Positions 19,965 to 29,204 of a DNA stretch of 64,000 bases are shown one piece after another. Source of the DNA: Roseovarius salincola (GTDB lineage Bacteria; Pseudomonadota; Alphaproteobacteria; Rhodobacterales; Rhodobacteraceae); NCBI RefSeq assembly GCF_026891095.1, contig NZ_JAPTNL010000014.1, positions 41,182-105,181 on the forward strand. The letters are read 5' to 3'. How positions within the stretch are numbered: the stretch's first letter is position 1; the number at the start of each line of letters is the position of its first letter. A model generated the notes under the pieces. That model ran no database searches. It was not told where the DNA came from and saw only the letters and a list, made by a program, of their open reading frames with translations. A program made the translations under genes and the position numbers.

Positions 19965-20672
19965 TCAGCGCCGAGTCAGCGCGCAGGTTCCGCGCACCTT
20001 GCGACCGTCACGAAAGTAGTCCTTCATGCCTGTGGTGTCGCCGCCAAGGATGAGCGCGTGGTCAATCCAGGCGATATCCATGGCCAACGCATCGGCCATG
20101 AATTCGGTCGCGCGGCGGCTGGGTACGCCGACCACGGTATGCGACTGCCCGGCAGAGGCGGGCACGGCATTGAGGGGATTGGACACCTCTTCGCGCAACA
20201 GCTGAATCATGGCGTTGTCGACCATGATGAATTCGCTGTCGATGATGATGATTTCCGGCTCAAGCCGCTTGGCGAGCGAGAGCAGTCGCAAGTGATCCAT
20301 GACGTGATAGAAAATACCATAGACCGCGACCACGTCGAAACGCGCGCCCTGCGCCACAAGTGCTTCAAGTTCGTCGAACAGGTCATTGCAATGCAGTGAA
20401 ACGCGCGCCTTGAAGTCGGTTTCCGGAAAGACCGCGAAACGGTCGATCAGTTCCGGGCGCGCCTCGACCCCATGCACATGCGCCGCCCCCGCCGCCGCCA
20501 GCGCATAGGACCAACGCCCATCGTGACAGGCCAGGTCAAGGACCCTGGCACCTTCGATCTGCGGCGCGAAAGGGCCGATCAGCAGATCATGCCGACGATT
20601 GAGGCGGTGAACAGTGGTTTCGTTTTCCGAATAGGGCGGGATATTTCCCATGAAATTGAAAAAATCCACCAT
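19965..20672 (-). CDS. Class I SAM-dependent methyltransferase-like protein
   Basis: The 235-residue protein has the SAM-binding motif I VLDLACHDGRWSYALAAAGA, followed by an acidic VEAR loop and a motif IV-like FDVVAVYGIFYHV. I prefer ATG 20672, which has GGAG 7 bp upstream, over the GTG 21 bp earlier. It is convergent with the phosphatase gene (19 bp gap). Substrate and target type (small molecule or macromolecule) cannot be told. A small-molecule role near methylamine genes is an inference from location. Confidence 0.75.
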   Translation of the reverse strand: MVDFFNFMGNIPPYSENETTVHRLNRRHDLLIGPFAPQIEGARVLDLACHDGRWSYALAAAGAAHVHGVEARPELIDRFAVFPETDFKARVSLHCNDLFDELEALVAQGARFDVVAVYGIFYHVMDHLRLLSLAKRLEPEIIIIDSEFIMVDNAMIQLLREEVSNPLNAVPASAGQSHTVVGVPSRRATEFMADALAMDIAWIDHALILGGDTTGMKDYFRDGRKVRGTCALTRR

Positions 20673-20825
20673 CCACACACTCCAAGTTGGCACAAAGCTT
20701 TAGACGCATACTGCGATAATAAAAGCAACTTTGGCGTGCGCCGCCAGACAAACCTGCGCTCTGCCGCGCAAAAAAGCGGGCATGGGGCCAAAAGCCGCCA
20801 CGCCCGTCAGTCGGAGAGAACAGGT

Positions 20826-21758
20826 TCAACCCGCGCGTACCGCAGCCAGATGGCCCGCGAAGGAAGGGTCGCTCATCAGGGCGTTGCACCGCGCGAAACG
20901 GTTGACGGCATAAGCCCAGAAATCCTCGGCCGGGTTGTCGTCGGCGTGCTGGATCAAGCCCCAGAGGGTCCACAGAAGATCGCACATCGCCTTGTAGATC
21001 ACCGTCCGCCCGATCTGTGCCGCGCTGGGATGCGCGCCAAAATAGGCTGTCAGCATTTCGATATCCTGCGCGTCGCTCAGCCCGGCCTCGACCGACAGAT
21101 CGCCCAGATCCCAAAGCGCGTCGTTCATGCCGGAATATTCGAAATCCACGATCCACATGCGCACGCCGTCATCAAGGAAGTTCTCGCAAAGCGGATCGCA
21201 ATGGCTTGGCACCAGATCGCCGGGATTGTCGGCCAGAAGCTGCTTGATCGGCGCGGCCTCGGCCACCACGCGCTCATAGCCTTCGGGCAGCTCAATATCC
21301 TTGGTCGAGAGAACCTCCAGATAGTCGTCGATCATCGAAAAAAGCTCGAAGCGGAACTGAAAAGGCGTCTTTGCATCATGCAGTTGCCTGAGCGCAGCGC
21401 CCGCGCGCGCCGCCGCGCCCGCGCGGCTGGCGAAGAGCTCGGGCGTCATCGTGACGATCCCCGTGATGCATTCGCAGACCATGTCACCGGTCGCCTCATC
21501 CGCCCAGATCACGCGCGCGCACACTCCGGTATCTGCGGCGATGCGGGTGTTGTGGATTTCGACCGCCCGGTCGATATAGGCCTCGGTTCCCTCGCCCGGA
21601 ATGCGCACAATCGCGCTCTTCCCGCCAGTCTCGACGCGGTAGACAAGATTGGTCATCCCGCCCAGCCGCTCGATCTCGCAGGTTTCGGGCGCGACCTTTT
21701 CAAACCCCGGCGCCCTGCGCAGCACCGCGATCACGTTTCCCTCATTTTCATCCCTCAT
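20826..21758 (-). CDS. Second choline-kinase-like phosphotransferase (APH fold)
   Basis: The 310-residue paralogue of the kinase at 13148-14047 has nucleotide loop ERLGGMTNLVYRV, catalytic motif PSHCDPLCENFLDDG and metal motif IVDFEYSGMND, all intact. It follows the truncated dehydrogenase on the same strand with a 21 bp gap. The other kinase precedes its dehydrogenase, so the pair is conserved but the order is swapped, arguing for functional linkage rather than simple tandem duplication. The 153 bp between its stop and the methyltransferase start hold nothing recognisable. Confidence 0.83.
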   Translation of the reverse strand: MRDENEGNVIAVLRRAPGFEKVAPETCEIERLGGMTNLVYRVETGGKSAIVRIPGEGTEAYIDRAVEIHNTRIAADTGVCARVIWADEATGDMVCECITGIVTMTPELFASRAGAAARAGAALRQLHDAKTPFQFRFELFSMIDDYLEVLSTKDIELPEGYERVVAEAAPIKQLLADNPGDLVPSHCDPLCENFLDDGVRMWIVDFEYSGMNDALWDLGDLSVEAGLSDAQDIEMLTAYFGAHPSAAQIGRTVIYKAMCDLLWTLWGLIQHADDNPAEDFWAYAVNRFARCNALMSDPSFAGHLAAVRAG

Positions 21759-21779
21759 CTTGTCGTCTCCCCTGTTGTA

Positions 21780-23864
21780 TCACGCCTTGAGGCGTTCATT
21801 GGCCGGATCGTAAAGCTGCCCATCGACCCGGCGGATCGCATGACGCGCGCCGAATAGCTCCAATTCGAAATCGCCTTCCTGCGCCAACGCATCGGGCAGA
21901 TAACCAAGGATGATCGTCTGGCCGACCGTGTGACCATAGCCCGCGCTTGAGGCCACCGACACGGTCTTGGCGTCATGCAGGATTGTCTCGCCGCCGGTGA
22001 TGGGCAGCTTGTCGTCGCAGACAAAGGTGCAAAGCCGTTGGCGCGTGCCTTCGGATTTCTGTTTTTCGAGCACCGCGCGGCCGGTGAAATCGCCCTTGCT
22101 CCTGAGATGCACGCGAAAGCCCAGCCCGGCCTCGATCGGCGTGTAATCGGGGGTGATATCGGCGCTCCAATAGAGATAGCCCTTTTCGAGGCGCAGCGAT
22201 TCAATCGCGCGGTAACCCACATCGCGGATGCCATGCGCCTGCCCCGCCTGCCATAGGCAGTCATAGACATGGCGCGCGAATTCCGTGGGGATATGCAGCT
22301 CCCAGCCCAGTTCGCCGACATAGCCGATCCGCACGGCATTCACATGGGCGGCGCCGACGATGATCTGCTGCGCGGTCGCGAATGGGAAGGCGGCGTTGGA
22401 AACATCGTGCTCGCTGACCGCTTGCAGCACATCGCGCGCTTTGGGACCGCAAATATTGATCACAGCCCGCGCCGAGGTGACATCGCTCAGGTAAACCGAG
22501 CCGTCCTGCGGCAGCGCGCGGCGGATCCAGTCGCTGTCATGCACACCAAAGCCAGATCCGGTGACGATATAGAACCGGTGCGGGCCGGTGCGGGTGATGG
22601 TCAGATCGGCTTCGATGCCGCCATGTTCATTGCAAAGCTGAGTATAGATCACGCTGCCGACGGGCTTGTCCATGTTGGACACCGCAAGGCGCTGCAATGC
22701 GTCGAGCGCGCCGGGGCCGACCAGCTCGAACTTCGAGAAGCTGGACTGGTCGATCAACGCGACACCCTCGCGCACCGCCTTGTGTTCAAGCGCGGCATAC
22801 TGTTTCCAGCCGGGGTCGATGAAGGCCAATTGATCGACAGGCTCGACACCTTCCGGGGCAAACCAGAGCGGGCGTTCCCAGCCGTTCTTGGACCCATAGA
22901 CCGCGCCATGTTCCCTGAGCCGGTCATAAAGCGGGCTGAGGCGCAGGTTGCGCGCGGTCCCGGCCTCCTGCCCCGGATAGCGCATCTTGTAGTGATGTGC
23001 GTAATGCTCGACGGCGCGCGGATACATGAAGGCGCGCGTCGCGTGATGCGGGCTGAAGCGGCGCACGTCAAGCGGCCACAGATCGAGGCTGGGGCGTCCA
23101 TCAACGATCCATTCGGCGATCATCTCGCCCGCACCGCCGCCCGCCGCGATCCCGTAAAGGAACCCGGTCGACAGCATCAGGTTGTCCAGTTCCGGCGCCC
23201 AGCCCATGACGAAATCGCCATCCGCCGAATAGGGGATCGGTCCGTTGATGACCTGCCGGATACCGACCTCGTTGACCACCGGCGTCACCACGCCCGCCAT
23301 TTCGGCCAGCGGCGCGAAACGATCAAGATTGTCAGGCAGCAATTGCCGGATGAATTCGCCGGGGATGCCGTCATCACCGAATGGCAGGGTGCATTCCTCG
23401 TAACCGCCGATCACCAGCCGCCCGCCCGCATCGGGCTTGTAATAGACCAGTCGTTCCGGGTCGCGCAGGGTCGGCAACCCCTTGACCAGTTCGGGTTGGG
23501 GCAGCGGTTCGGTCACGATATACTGGTGCTCGACGGCGCAGGCGGGAACCGTGACACCCAGCTTGGCAGCCAGTTCGCGGCTCCACATTCCGGCGGCCAG
23601 AATCACGTTCCCGGCCTCGTAGTCGCCCTCGGATGTCATCACCCGCGTGATCCGGCGGTTCACAATCTCGAAATCGGTGACCTTCACGCCCTGTCGGATC
23701 TGCGCGCCATGTTTGCGCGCGCCCGCCGCAATCGCCTGGCACAGGCTGGCGGGGTCCACATGACCATCCGATGGAATGAACGCAGCGCCCTCCAGGCCGG
23801 TGGCGTCGATATAGGGAAACAGCGCCTTGGCCTCGTCCGGCGTGATGATCTGCATGTCGAGATC
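21780..23864 (-). pseudogene. 5'-truncated dimethylglycine/sarcosine-dehydrogenase-family gene
   Basis: About 695 codons align with the middle and C-terminal parts of the complete paralogue at 10710-13151. Similarity starts at FDLDMQIITPDEA, which matches residue ~140 of the paralogue (LEMQLLTPSEA). The GcvT half is full length (YVGELGWELHIP, YRAIESLRLEKGYLYW). The N-terminal Rossmann FAD motif and the FAD-linking His region are missing. The frame stays open to 24299, but that part is antisense of flhB and unlike any oxidoreductase. Without the FAD-binding N-terminus the product cannot be a normal enzyme. Boundary is accurate to about 10 bp. An assembly join is the alternative to real truncation. 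Confidence 0.85.
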
Positions 23865-24956
23865 GAAGAGGCACGCAAGGAAGGCCGTGTCACTACCTCG
23901 AGCGAGGTATTCGTTCTGGTCACCCTCGCCATGGGCGGGTTGATGTTCGTGATCGGCAAACCCGCCCTGGCGGGGCTGACCGGGCTTTGGGCGTCCGGGT
24001 TGGTGATCGTGCCGGGCGACGCGCTCGATGCGTTGATGCTGACACGCACCCGGGATGTCTTTGTCTGGATGCTCGCCGCAGGACCGGGCCTTGGTCTGCC
24101 GCTTGTGGCGGCCGTGCTGATGGCCCAAAGCGGGATGGGCGGCCTCAATTTCGCGCCCAAGGCGATGGGCTTCAAGGCGGACAAAATCAACCCGCTCGAA
24201 GGCTTCAAGCGCATGGTTTCGATGAAGGCGCTGGTCGATCTGGGAAAGGCGGCGCTCAAGGTCACGCTGCTGCTGGCAGCGGGCGCGCTCATGCTGCAAC
24301 CCATCCTGCCTGCGCTTGCCGGTGCGGCGGATCTGTCATCAGGAGATGCGATGGTGCTTCTGGGTACCGCGATGCTGAGGGTTCTGGGCGGACTTCTGGT
24401 GGGGCTTGCGCTGATCGCGGCGATCGATCTGGCCTGGCAGGTCCACTCGAACACCAAGGCCCTGCGCATGTCGCTTCAGGACATCAAGGACGAAACCAAG
24501 GAGGCCGAAGGCTCGCCCGAGCAAAAGGCCGCGTTGCGCCGCCGCCAGATGGATGCCTCTCACCGCGCCTCGGAACGCAAGGCACTCGCCGATGTGCCGC
24601 AGGCCACCGCGATCATCACCAACCCCACCCATTTCGCAATCGCCCTGCGCTATGACCCCGCCAGTGGTGAGGCCCCGGTCGTGATCGCCATGGGCCGGGG
24701 TCGCATCGCCCGTGAGGTGATGCGGCGCGGACGGCGCGCGGGAGTGATGAAACTGCAGGTGCCGCCCCTTGCCCGTGCGCTCTACTTCACCAGCGCGATC
24801 GGGCGTGAAATCCCCGAAGCACTCTATACCGCTGTCGCGGTGATCCTCGCCCATGTCTGGCGGCTCGAACAAGGGCAGCGCGAACCCATCCCCGAGGTCA
24901 CGCTTCCCACCAATCTCGTCCTCGACGAATACGGCCGCCCAAAATACAGGAGTTGA
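23865..24956 (+). pseudogene. flhB: 5'-truncated flagellar export protein FlhB
   Basis: Similarity to FlhB begins at EEARKEGRVTTSSEVF and runs to the end (about 363 residues). It includes four membrane segments, the GFKRMVSMKALVDLGKA linker and the autocleavage motif NPTH at 24621-24632 in the cytoplasmic switch domain. Only about 20-25 N-terminal residues and the start codon and ribosome-binding site are missing, replaced by sequence of the opposite-strand dehydrogenase. Internal in-frame ATGs (for example near 23931) fall inside the first membrane segment, so a functional product is unlikely. No other flagellar genes are in the window, consistent with a break in the flagellar cluster. Confidence 0.85.
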
Positions 24957-24959
24957 TCC

Positions 24960-25148
24960 ATGGCCTCGAAACGCACATCCACCGGCGAAATGATCTCGAC
25001 GCTTTGCTTCATCGGCGTCGGGTTCTGGACACTGGGCGCGGCTATGGACTCGCCCATGTCGCGAGCGATCATTCTCACACTATGCGCTTTGGCGTGCTTT
25101 GCCGGCGCCGCACGTCACCTGATTGCGGGTTTACTGAACCGTGAATGA
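24960..25148 (+). CDS. Small membrane protein downstream of flhB
   Basis: The 62-residue protein starts 3 bp after the flhB stop, with AGGAG overlapping the end of flhB. It has two predicted membrane segments (MISTLCFIGVGFWTLGAA and IILTLCALACFAGAARHL). It probably belongs to the flagellar operon, at whose end such small membrane proteins are often found in this group. Function unknown. Confidence 0.65.
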   Translation: MASKRTSTGEMISTLCFIGVGFWTLGAAMDSPMSRAIILTLCALACFAGAARHLIAGLLNRE

Positions 25149-25326
25149 CCATATCGCCACAGTTTTGCAAATATTGTTGGGTAAAAAGCGGTTTGGAGCG
25201 CGATAACCACTCAAACTATTGAAAAACCCACCTCGCGCGATAACTCTCTTTTTGCGCGAATGAAACTTATGGCTGGGGGCAGCGTAACGAATAACAACCT
25301 TGGAACATCACAGGATACCCTGGCCA

Positions 25327-25941
25327 ATGACACTTACGATTCTTTTGGCGGACGATCACAATCTTTTGGCCGAAGCAGTGGGCAATATGCTCAATGCAAA
25401 ACCGGATTACGAGGCGATCACCACCGACTCTCTTGATGGCGCGCTCAGCCTGCTCAACGGACGGAACGATATCGACCTCGTTCTTCTTGATCTCAAAATG
25501 CCCGGGATGATGGGCCTCGCAAGCATTAAAATGGTGATCGACAAAGCCGGAGACGGAAAAGTCGCCCTATTCACCGGCATGGTGGACCGGCACTTCCTGA
25601 ACAGCGCCCTTGAACTGGGTTGTTGCGGGCTGATCCCCAAGACAATGCCGCTTCAGTCGCTCAACAGCGTGATACAGCTGATCATGTCGGGCCAGGTTTT
25701 CGTCCCCATGGATACAACCCAGAACGGGGCCGAAAAATCCGGCGGTGACGCCGAATTGACCAGCAAGGAACTTTTTGTCCTGCGCCTGGCAGCGGACGGG
25801 CTGACCAACAAGGAAATCGCCCGCGACATGAACACCAGCGAAGTGACCATCAAGATGCATATGCGCTCGATCTGCAAGAAGCTTGGCGCGCGGAACCGGG
25901 CGCATGCTGCGATGATCAGCCGGGAACGCGCATTGATCTGA
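25327..25941 (+). CDS. NarL/FixJ-type response regulator (LuxR HTH)
   Basis: The 204-residue protein has a receiver domain with the acidic pair ADDH, the phosphorylatable Asp55 in LVLLDLKMPG and Lys in IPKTMP. Its C-terminal LuxR helix-turn-helix is ELTSKELFVLRLAADG with NKEIARDMNTSEVTIKMHM. The start at 25327 was chosen because it begins the receiver fold (MTLTILLADDH). No histidine kinase is adjacent. Its location behind flagellar genes suggests, but does not prove, a role in motility or surface behaviour. The upstream 25149-25326 gap is AT-rich and should hold its promoter. Confidence 0.88.
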   Translation: MTLTILLADDHNLLAEAVGNMLNAKPDYEAITTDSLDGALSLLNGRNDIDLVLLDLKMPGMMGLASIKMVIDKAGDGKVALFTGMVDRHFLNSALELGCCGLIPKTMPLQSLNSVIQLIMSGQVFVPMDTTQNGAEKSGGDAELTSKELFVLRLAADGLTNKEIARDMNTSEVTIKMHMRSICKKLGARNRAHAAMISRERALI

Positions 25942-26147
25942 AACCGGTCGCGCCTGCGCGTCGTATCGTCGCTCCCTGCCCTGGCAGACCTGAGCCCTTC
26001 GAGGAGTACGCCTGCGCTTCTGGTTCTGCCGCCTTTCAGGATCGGCCATCTTGGACTGGCGCGCCGCGTTCTGTATCCGGCTCCAGATCTGGCACCCCGT
26101 CTTGAACAGAAGACCGCGCCACCCTCTTGCAGGTTCCGCTTCCAGGC

Positions 26148-27735
26148 TCAACTCTTCGACCAATCCTCAAGCGCCTCGATAACGCCTTTGCCGATGCCCC
26201 GCGCCTTGGGCCCCCGCAACGGACAGGGTAGCGACAGCCGCGCCTCCATGTCGCCCGCATGAAAACCGTCGGGCCGCGCCAGATCGGCAAGCTCCTCCCA
26301 TGAGACCGGTACCGCCACGGCGGCGCCGCGACGGGCGCGAAGCGAATAGGGCGCAATGGCCGTGGCACCGCGCTCATTGCGCAGCCAGTCGATGAAGACG
26401 CGCCCCTTGCGCTTTGACTTCGACATGGTCGCCGTAAAGGCATCTGGGTCGCGCGCTGCCAATGTCTGTGCGAATGTGCGTGCGAAGTCCTTCACCCGAT
26501 CCCAGCCCGAAATCCGGCGCAGCGGCACAACCACATGGATTCCCTTGCCTCCGGTCACCATCGCCGCCGATTGCAGGCCACAGGCTTCCAGCCCATCGCG
26601 GACCTGCCCTGCCGCCGCCTTGACCCGATTGAAATCCAGCCGCTCGTCGGGGTCGAGATCGAACACCAGGCGGTCGGGGCGCTCGATCCGGTCGCGCGCC
26701 GCGCCCCAGATATGGAACTCCAGCGCCCCCATCTGCGCGGCACCGATCAGCCCTTCGCGCGTGGAGACATACATGTAGTCCTCCACATTGCCATCCTTCT
26801 CCTTGACCGGCATTGTCTTCACCGCGCCGGGAAAGCCCTTGCCCGCATGTTTCTGGAAAAAGCAATCCCCTGACATCCCGTCAGGACAGCGCAACAGGGA
26901 CAGCGGATGATCGGCGGCATGGGTCAGCATCCGCTCGCCCACCCGCGCGTAATGCTCGGCCACCTCGCCCTTGGTCAAACCGACCTCGGGATAGACGACG
27001 CGCCCGACGCTCGATACCCGGACCCCGCCGATCTTGCGCTCGTCATCGCTTTCGCTGTCTGTTTCGGCTTCCGCTTTGGCACTCACGTCCCTGGCCTCCT
27101 TGTCTTCGCGCAGGCTCTAGAGAACACCGTGTCTGACCCGGCCCCCACGTGTGAATTCGCTGTATTCGGCCTCGACAACCAGCTTGGTCGTCACCTAGTT
27201 TGCACCTTTCTCCTCGGACGGCAATTAGCCATCGAAGGATGGCGACTTGTGGACCAGTGGGGAAAGCGCCGTTCTCAGTGTATCGAAACCGTCTTCGTAA
27301 ATCCGGTGTCGACGCGACCGCGAAAGACCAGTTCGCCGTGCTCATGGCTGCCCAGCACCAATGAGGCGCAGAACTGTCCCACCTTGTCGGAGGGCAACCA
27401 GCCCGCGATCGCGAACTCGGCCCGCCGGGTGAACTTGGACTTGATCAGGCTGTGCTGCACCCGCTACGATAGGGCGCTTCGAAACCACCCCCTCGCAGCC
27501 CACAGCATCACGGTGCCGCCGCCAAATGGGTCTTCGGGAACCCTCCCTCGAAACTCATGCAAGCAACGGGGTGATCCTCGGCCCTCACCGCAAGGCGCTT
27601 TTGGGGCGGATCGTCCGACGGCCCCTTTGTCACCGCCCATGACAACAGGACGCAGCCCCATTCCAGCTTGAGATCGCAATGCAAGCGGTGGCACCGTGTT
27701 TTAGAATGACAAAGGCAAGGCGATCACCGCCCACC
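26148..27735 (-). pseudogene. ligD: Decayed NHEJ DNA ligase ligD; only the polymerase domain remains open
   Basis: The open stretch 26148-27086 encodes the LigD polymerase/primase domain (312 residues) with the catalytic LDPDERLDF pair, MVTGGKGIHVVVPL and FIDWLRNERGATAIAPYS. Upstream on the same strand are broken pieces in several frames. A PE-domain remnant spans 27540-27730 (SWAVTKGPSDDP, KRLAVRAEDHP). Then GTVMLW jumps directly to ligase pieces (GCEGVVSKR, PYRSG, EFAIAGWLPSDK, ELVFRGRVDTGF). An in-frame TAG is at 27117-27119, and frameshifts lie near 27290 and 27455. The catalytic ligase core is deleted. A free-standing polymerase product from 27086 is possible, but has no clear ribosome-binding site. 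Confidence 0.85.
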
Positions 27736-27828
27736 GATCCTGCCCTTTGCAGATCGTTCTTGCTGGCATGCCGTGGACCCTCGTCCTGCGCGTGGCGCCC
27801 CATGCTCGCGCAGGGCGGCGCGCAGTAG

Positions 27829-28089
27829 CTATTCTTCGATCACGACCTCGCCATCACTCGGCTCGACCGTCTCGGTCGGCGCGTCGGCGGGCACGTTCAC
27901 ATCGCCTTCCGAAAGCTCCGCCGCCGGAGCCTCTTGCTCGCCGGTTTCCGGACCCGGTGCCATGAAGGCCTCCTCGGCCACCCAGAAAAGAATGATGCCA
28001 ACCCCGAACACCACGGCAAACGCGATCACGATCAGCGGCACGCGGTGGCGGCGTTTTTCTACTTGCGGGTCGGTATCGGGCGGGCTCAT
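27829..28089 (-). CDS. Small single-pass membrane protein with acidic tail
   Basis: The 86-residue protein starts at 28089 with AAGGAGA upstream. It has a basic cytoplasmic N-terminus (VEKRRHRVP), one membrane helix (LIVIAFAVVFGVGIILFWVA) and a Glu/Pro-rich acidic C-terminus. An ECF-type promoter lies just upstream at 28118-28142. The gene is divergent from the CBS-domain gene. Function unknown; a stress-response membrane protein is a reasonable guess from the promoter. Confidence 0.65.
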   Translation of the reverse strand: MSPPDTDPQVEKRRHRVPLIVIAFAVVFGVGIILFWVAEEAFMAPGPETGEQEAPAAELSEGDVNVPADAPTETVEPSDGEVVIEE

Positions 28090-28117
28090 CGACAATCTCC
28101 TTTTCCATTTCAGGGTC

Positions 28118-28142
28118 AACCGCGGCAGGGAGGGAATGTTCC
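28118..28142 (-). promoter_or_regulatory. ECF/EcfG-type promoter for small membrane protein gene
   Basis: On the minus strand GGAAC (28142-28138), a 16-bp spacer and GGTT (28121-28118) match the alphaproteobacterial general-stress sigma pattern GGAAC-N16-17-CGTT except at one -10 base. Predicted transcription would start about 20 bp before the ATG at 28089. Confidence 0.55.
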
Positions 28143-28174
28143 CGCAGAATTATGCGGATCACCCCGACACTGCA

Positions 28175-28200
28175 GGAACATCGACCGCCCCTTTTGCGTT
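28175..28200 (+). promoter_or_regulatory. ECF/EcfG-type promoter for CBS-domain gene
   Basis: GGAAC (28175-28179), a 17-bp spacer and CGTT (28197-28200) match the GGAAC-N16-17-CGTT consensus exactly, about 40 bp before the CBS-gene ATG. It forms a back-to-back pair with the minus-strand promoter at 28118-28142. Confidence 0.65.
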
Positions 28201-28241
28201 CCATTTCAGGAAACCGTTCCAGGGATCAAAGGAGGACCGAG

Positions 28242-28766
28242 ATGCAGATTTCAGAACTCATGACCCGCGACCCGATCACCGTGACCCCCAATCAGACCAT
28301 CTGCGAGCCGGCGGCAATCATGGAAAAATCAGGTCTTGGCTTTCTGCCCGTCGGCTAAGACGACCGCATGGTCGGCATGATTGCCGACCATGATATCGCG
28401 CTGCGCGGCGCCGGGCTTGGCAAGACGCCCAACACGATGGTGCGCGACGCGATGACCGAGGACTTGCGTTACTGCTTTGATGATGAAGACGCCGAAGCCG
28501 TTATGCAGAACCTTGGCAGTCAGCAGATTCGCCGGATTCCGGGCGTGTCGCGCAGCGAAAAAAGCCTCGTTGGCATCGTGTCGCTCGGTGACATCGCCCA
28601 GCGCGGCAGCGAAGGTGACGCTGGCGCCGCATTGGAACAGATCGCCCAACCGGGCGGTCGCATACTGACGACGGACACGAAGCGCCCCGGCAAGCCAGAT
28701 CAGGGTTCCACATGTTCAGCCCTTGAGGTCGCCCGGGGCATGTGCGGAATGATCCACCGCCGGTGA
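28242..28766 (+). pseudogene. CBS-domain protein gene interrupted by one in-frame stop
   Basis: A 175-codon frame encodes two CBS motifs: MQISELMTRDPITVTPNQTI at the start, and later MVGMIADHDIALRGAG, VRDAMTEDLRYCFDDEDAEA and SLVGIVSLGDIA. TAA at 28356-28358 interrupts it after LGFLPVG, where relatives have an acidic residue (GAA to TAA is one base). The frame is otherwise intact through the second CBS domain. There is a GGAGGA site before the ATG and an ECF-type promoter. The last 50 residues look unlike CBS proteins and may be a separate decay. Readthrough or a sequencing error is possible; as read, the product is a 38-residue stub. Confidence 0.8.
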
Positions 28767-28787
28767 CATCCGATGAAAGGAGACACC

Positions 28788-29114
28788 ATGTCAGACACTG
28801 AAAAAGCCACCCGGATCATCCCGACCGAGGTCCAGCGCCAAGAGGGCAACGTGATCAACCAGAGCGCCCAGCAGATCGATCCCGCCGGGCGGTATCGAGT
28901 TGACGTGAACGCCAACACCGAAGGCGAGCTGAACACCAAGCAACCCGGCCATCTGCCCAAGTATCTGCCCCCTCAGGGCCCTGACCCCGTGCGCGACCGC
29001 AAGACGGTCCGCGAAGCCGGACCCAAGGAGATGGAAAACCCACCGGAAAGATGGGACGAGGTCGACGAGGAGACCGATCAGACCTTCCCGGCAAGTGACC
29101 CGCCGGCAAACTAA
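28788..29114 (+). CDS. Small acidic hydrophilic protein, probably stress related
   Basis: The 108-residue protein starts at 28788 with AAGGAGA 6 bp upstream. It is hydrophilic, without signal or membrane segments, and rich in Asp, Glu, Asn, Gln and Pro. It ends with TDQTFPASDPPAN, a tail motif (PASDPP) seen in many small, unstudied alphaproteobacterial proteins associated with general stress. It follows the CBS gene by 21 bp and probably shares its ECF-type promoter. No enzymatic motif is seen. Confidence 0.65.
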   Translation: MSDTEKATRIIPTEVQRQEGNVINQSAQQIDPAGRYRVDVNANTEGELNTKQPGHLPKYLPPQGPDPVRDRKTVREAGPKEMENPPERWDEVDEETDQTFPASDPPAN

Positions 29115-29204
29115 TGAAGTCCCCGCGCGAATGATCCTGCCGCGCCTTCGCCCCGTTCAGCCACCCACGCCCGCCGCGCCCCGAACCGGGCAGCGGATCG
29201 TCAT

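Noticed and set aside
23865..24299. Extension of the dehydrogenase frame to 24299 as a genuine N-terminus
   Set aside because: It is antisense to conserved FlhB sequence and lacks the FAD-binding motif.
22269..24956. An 895-codon plus-strand open frame that would fuse a long N-terminal part to FlhB
   Set aside because: The first 530 codons are antisense to the dehydrogenase and lack any family resemblance; only the FlhB part is real.
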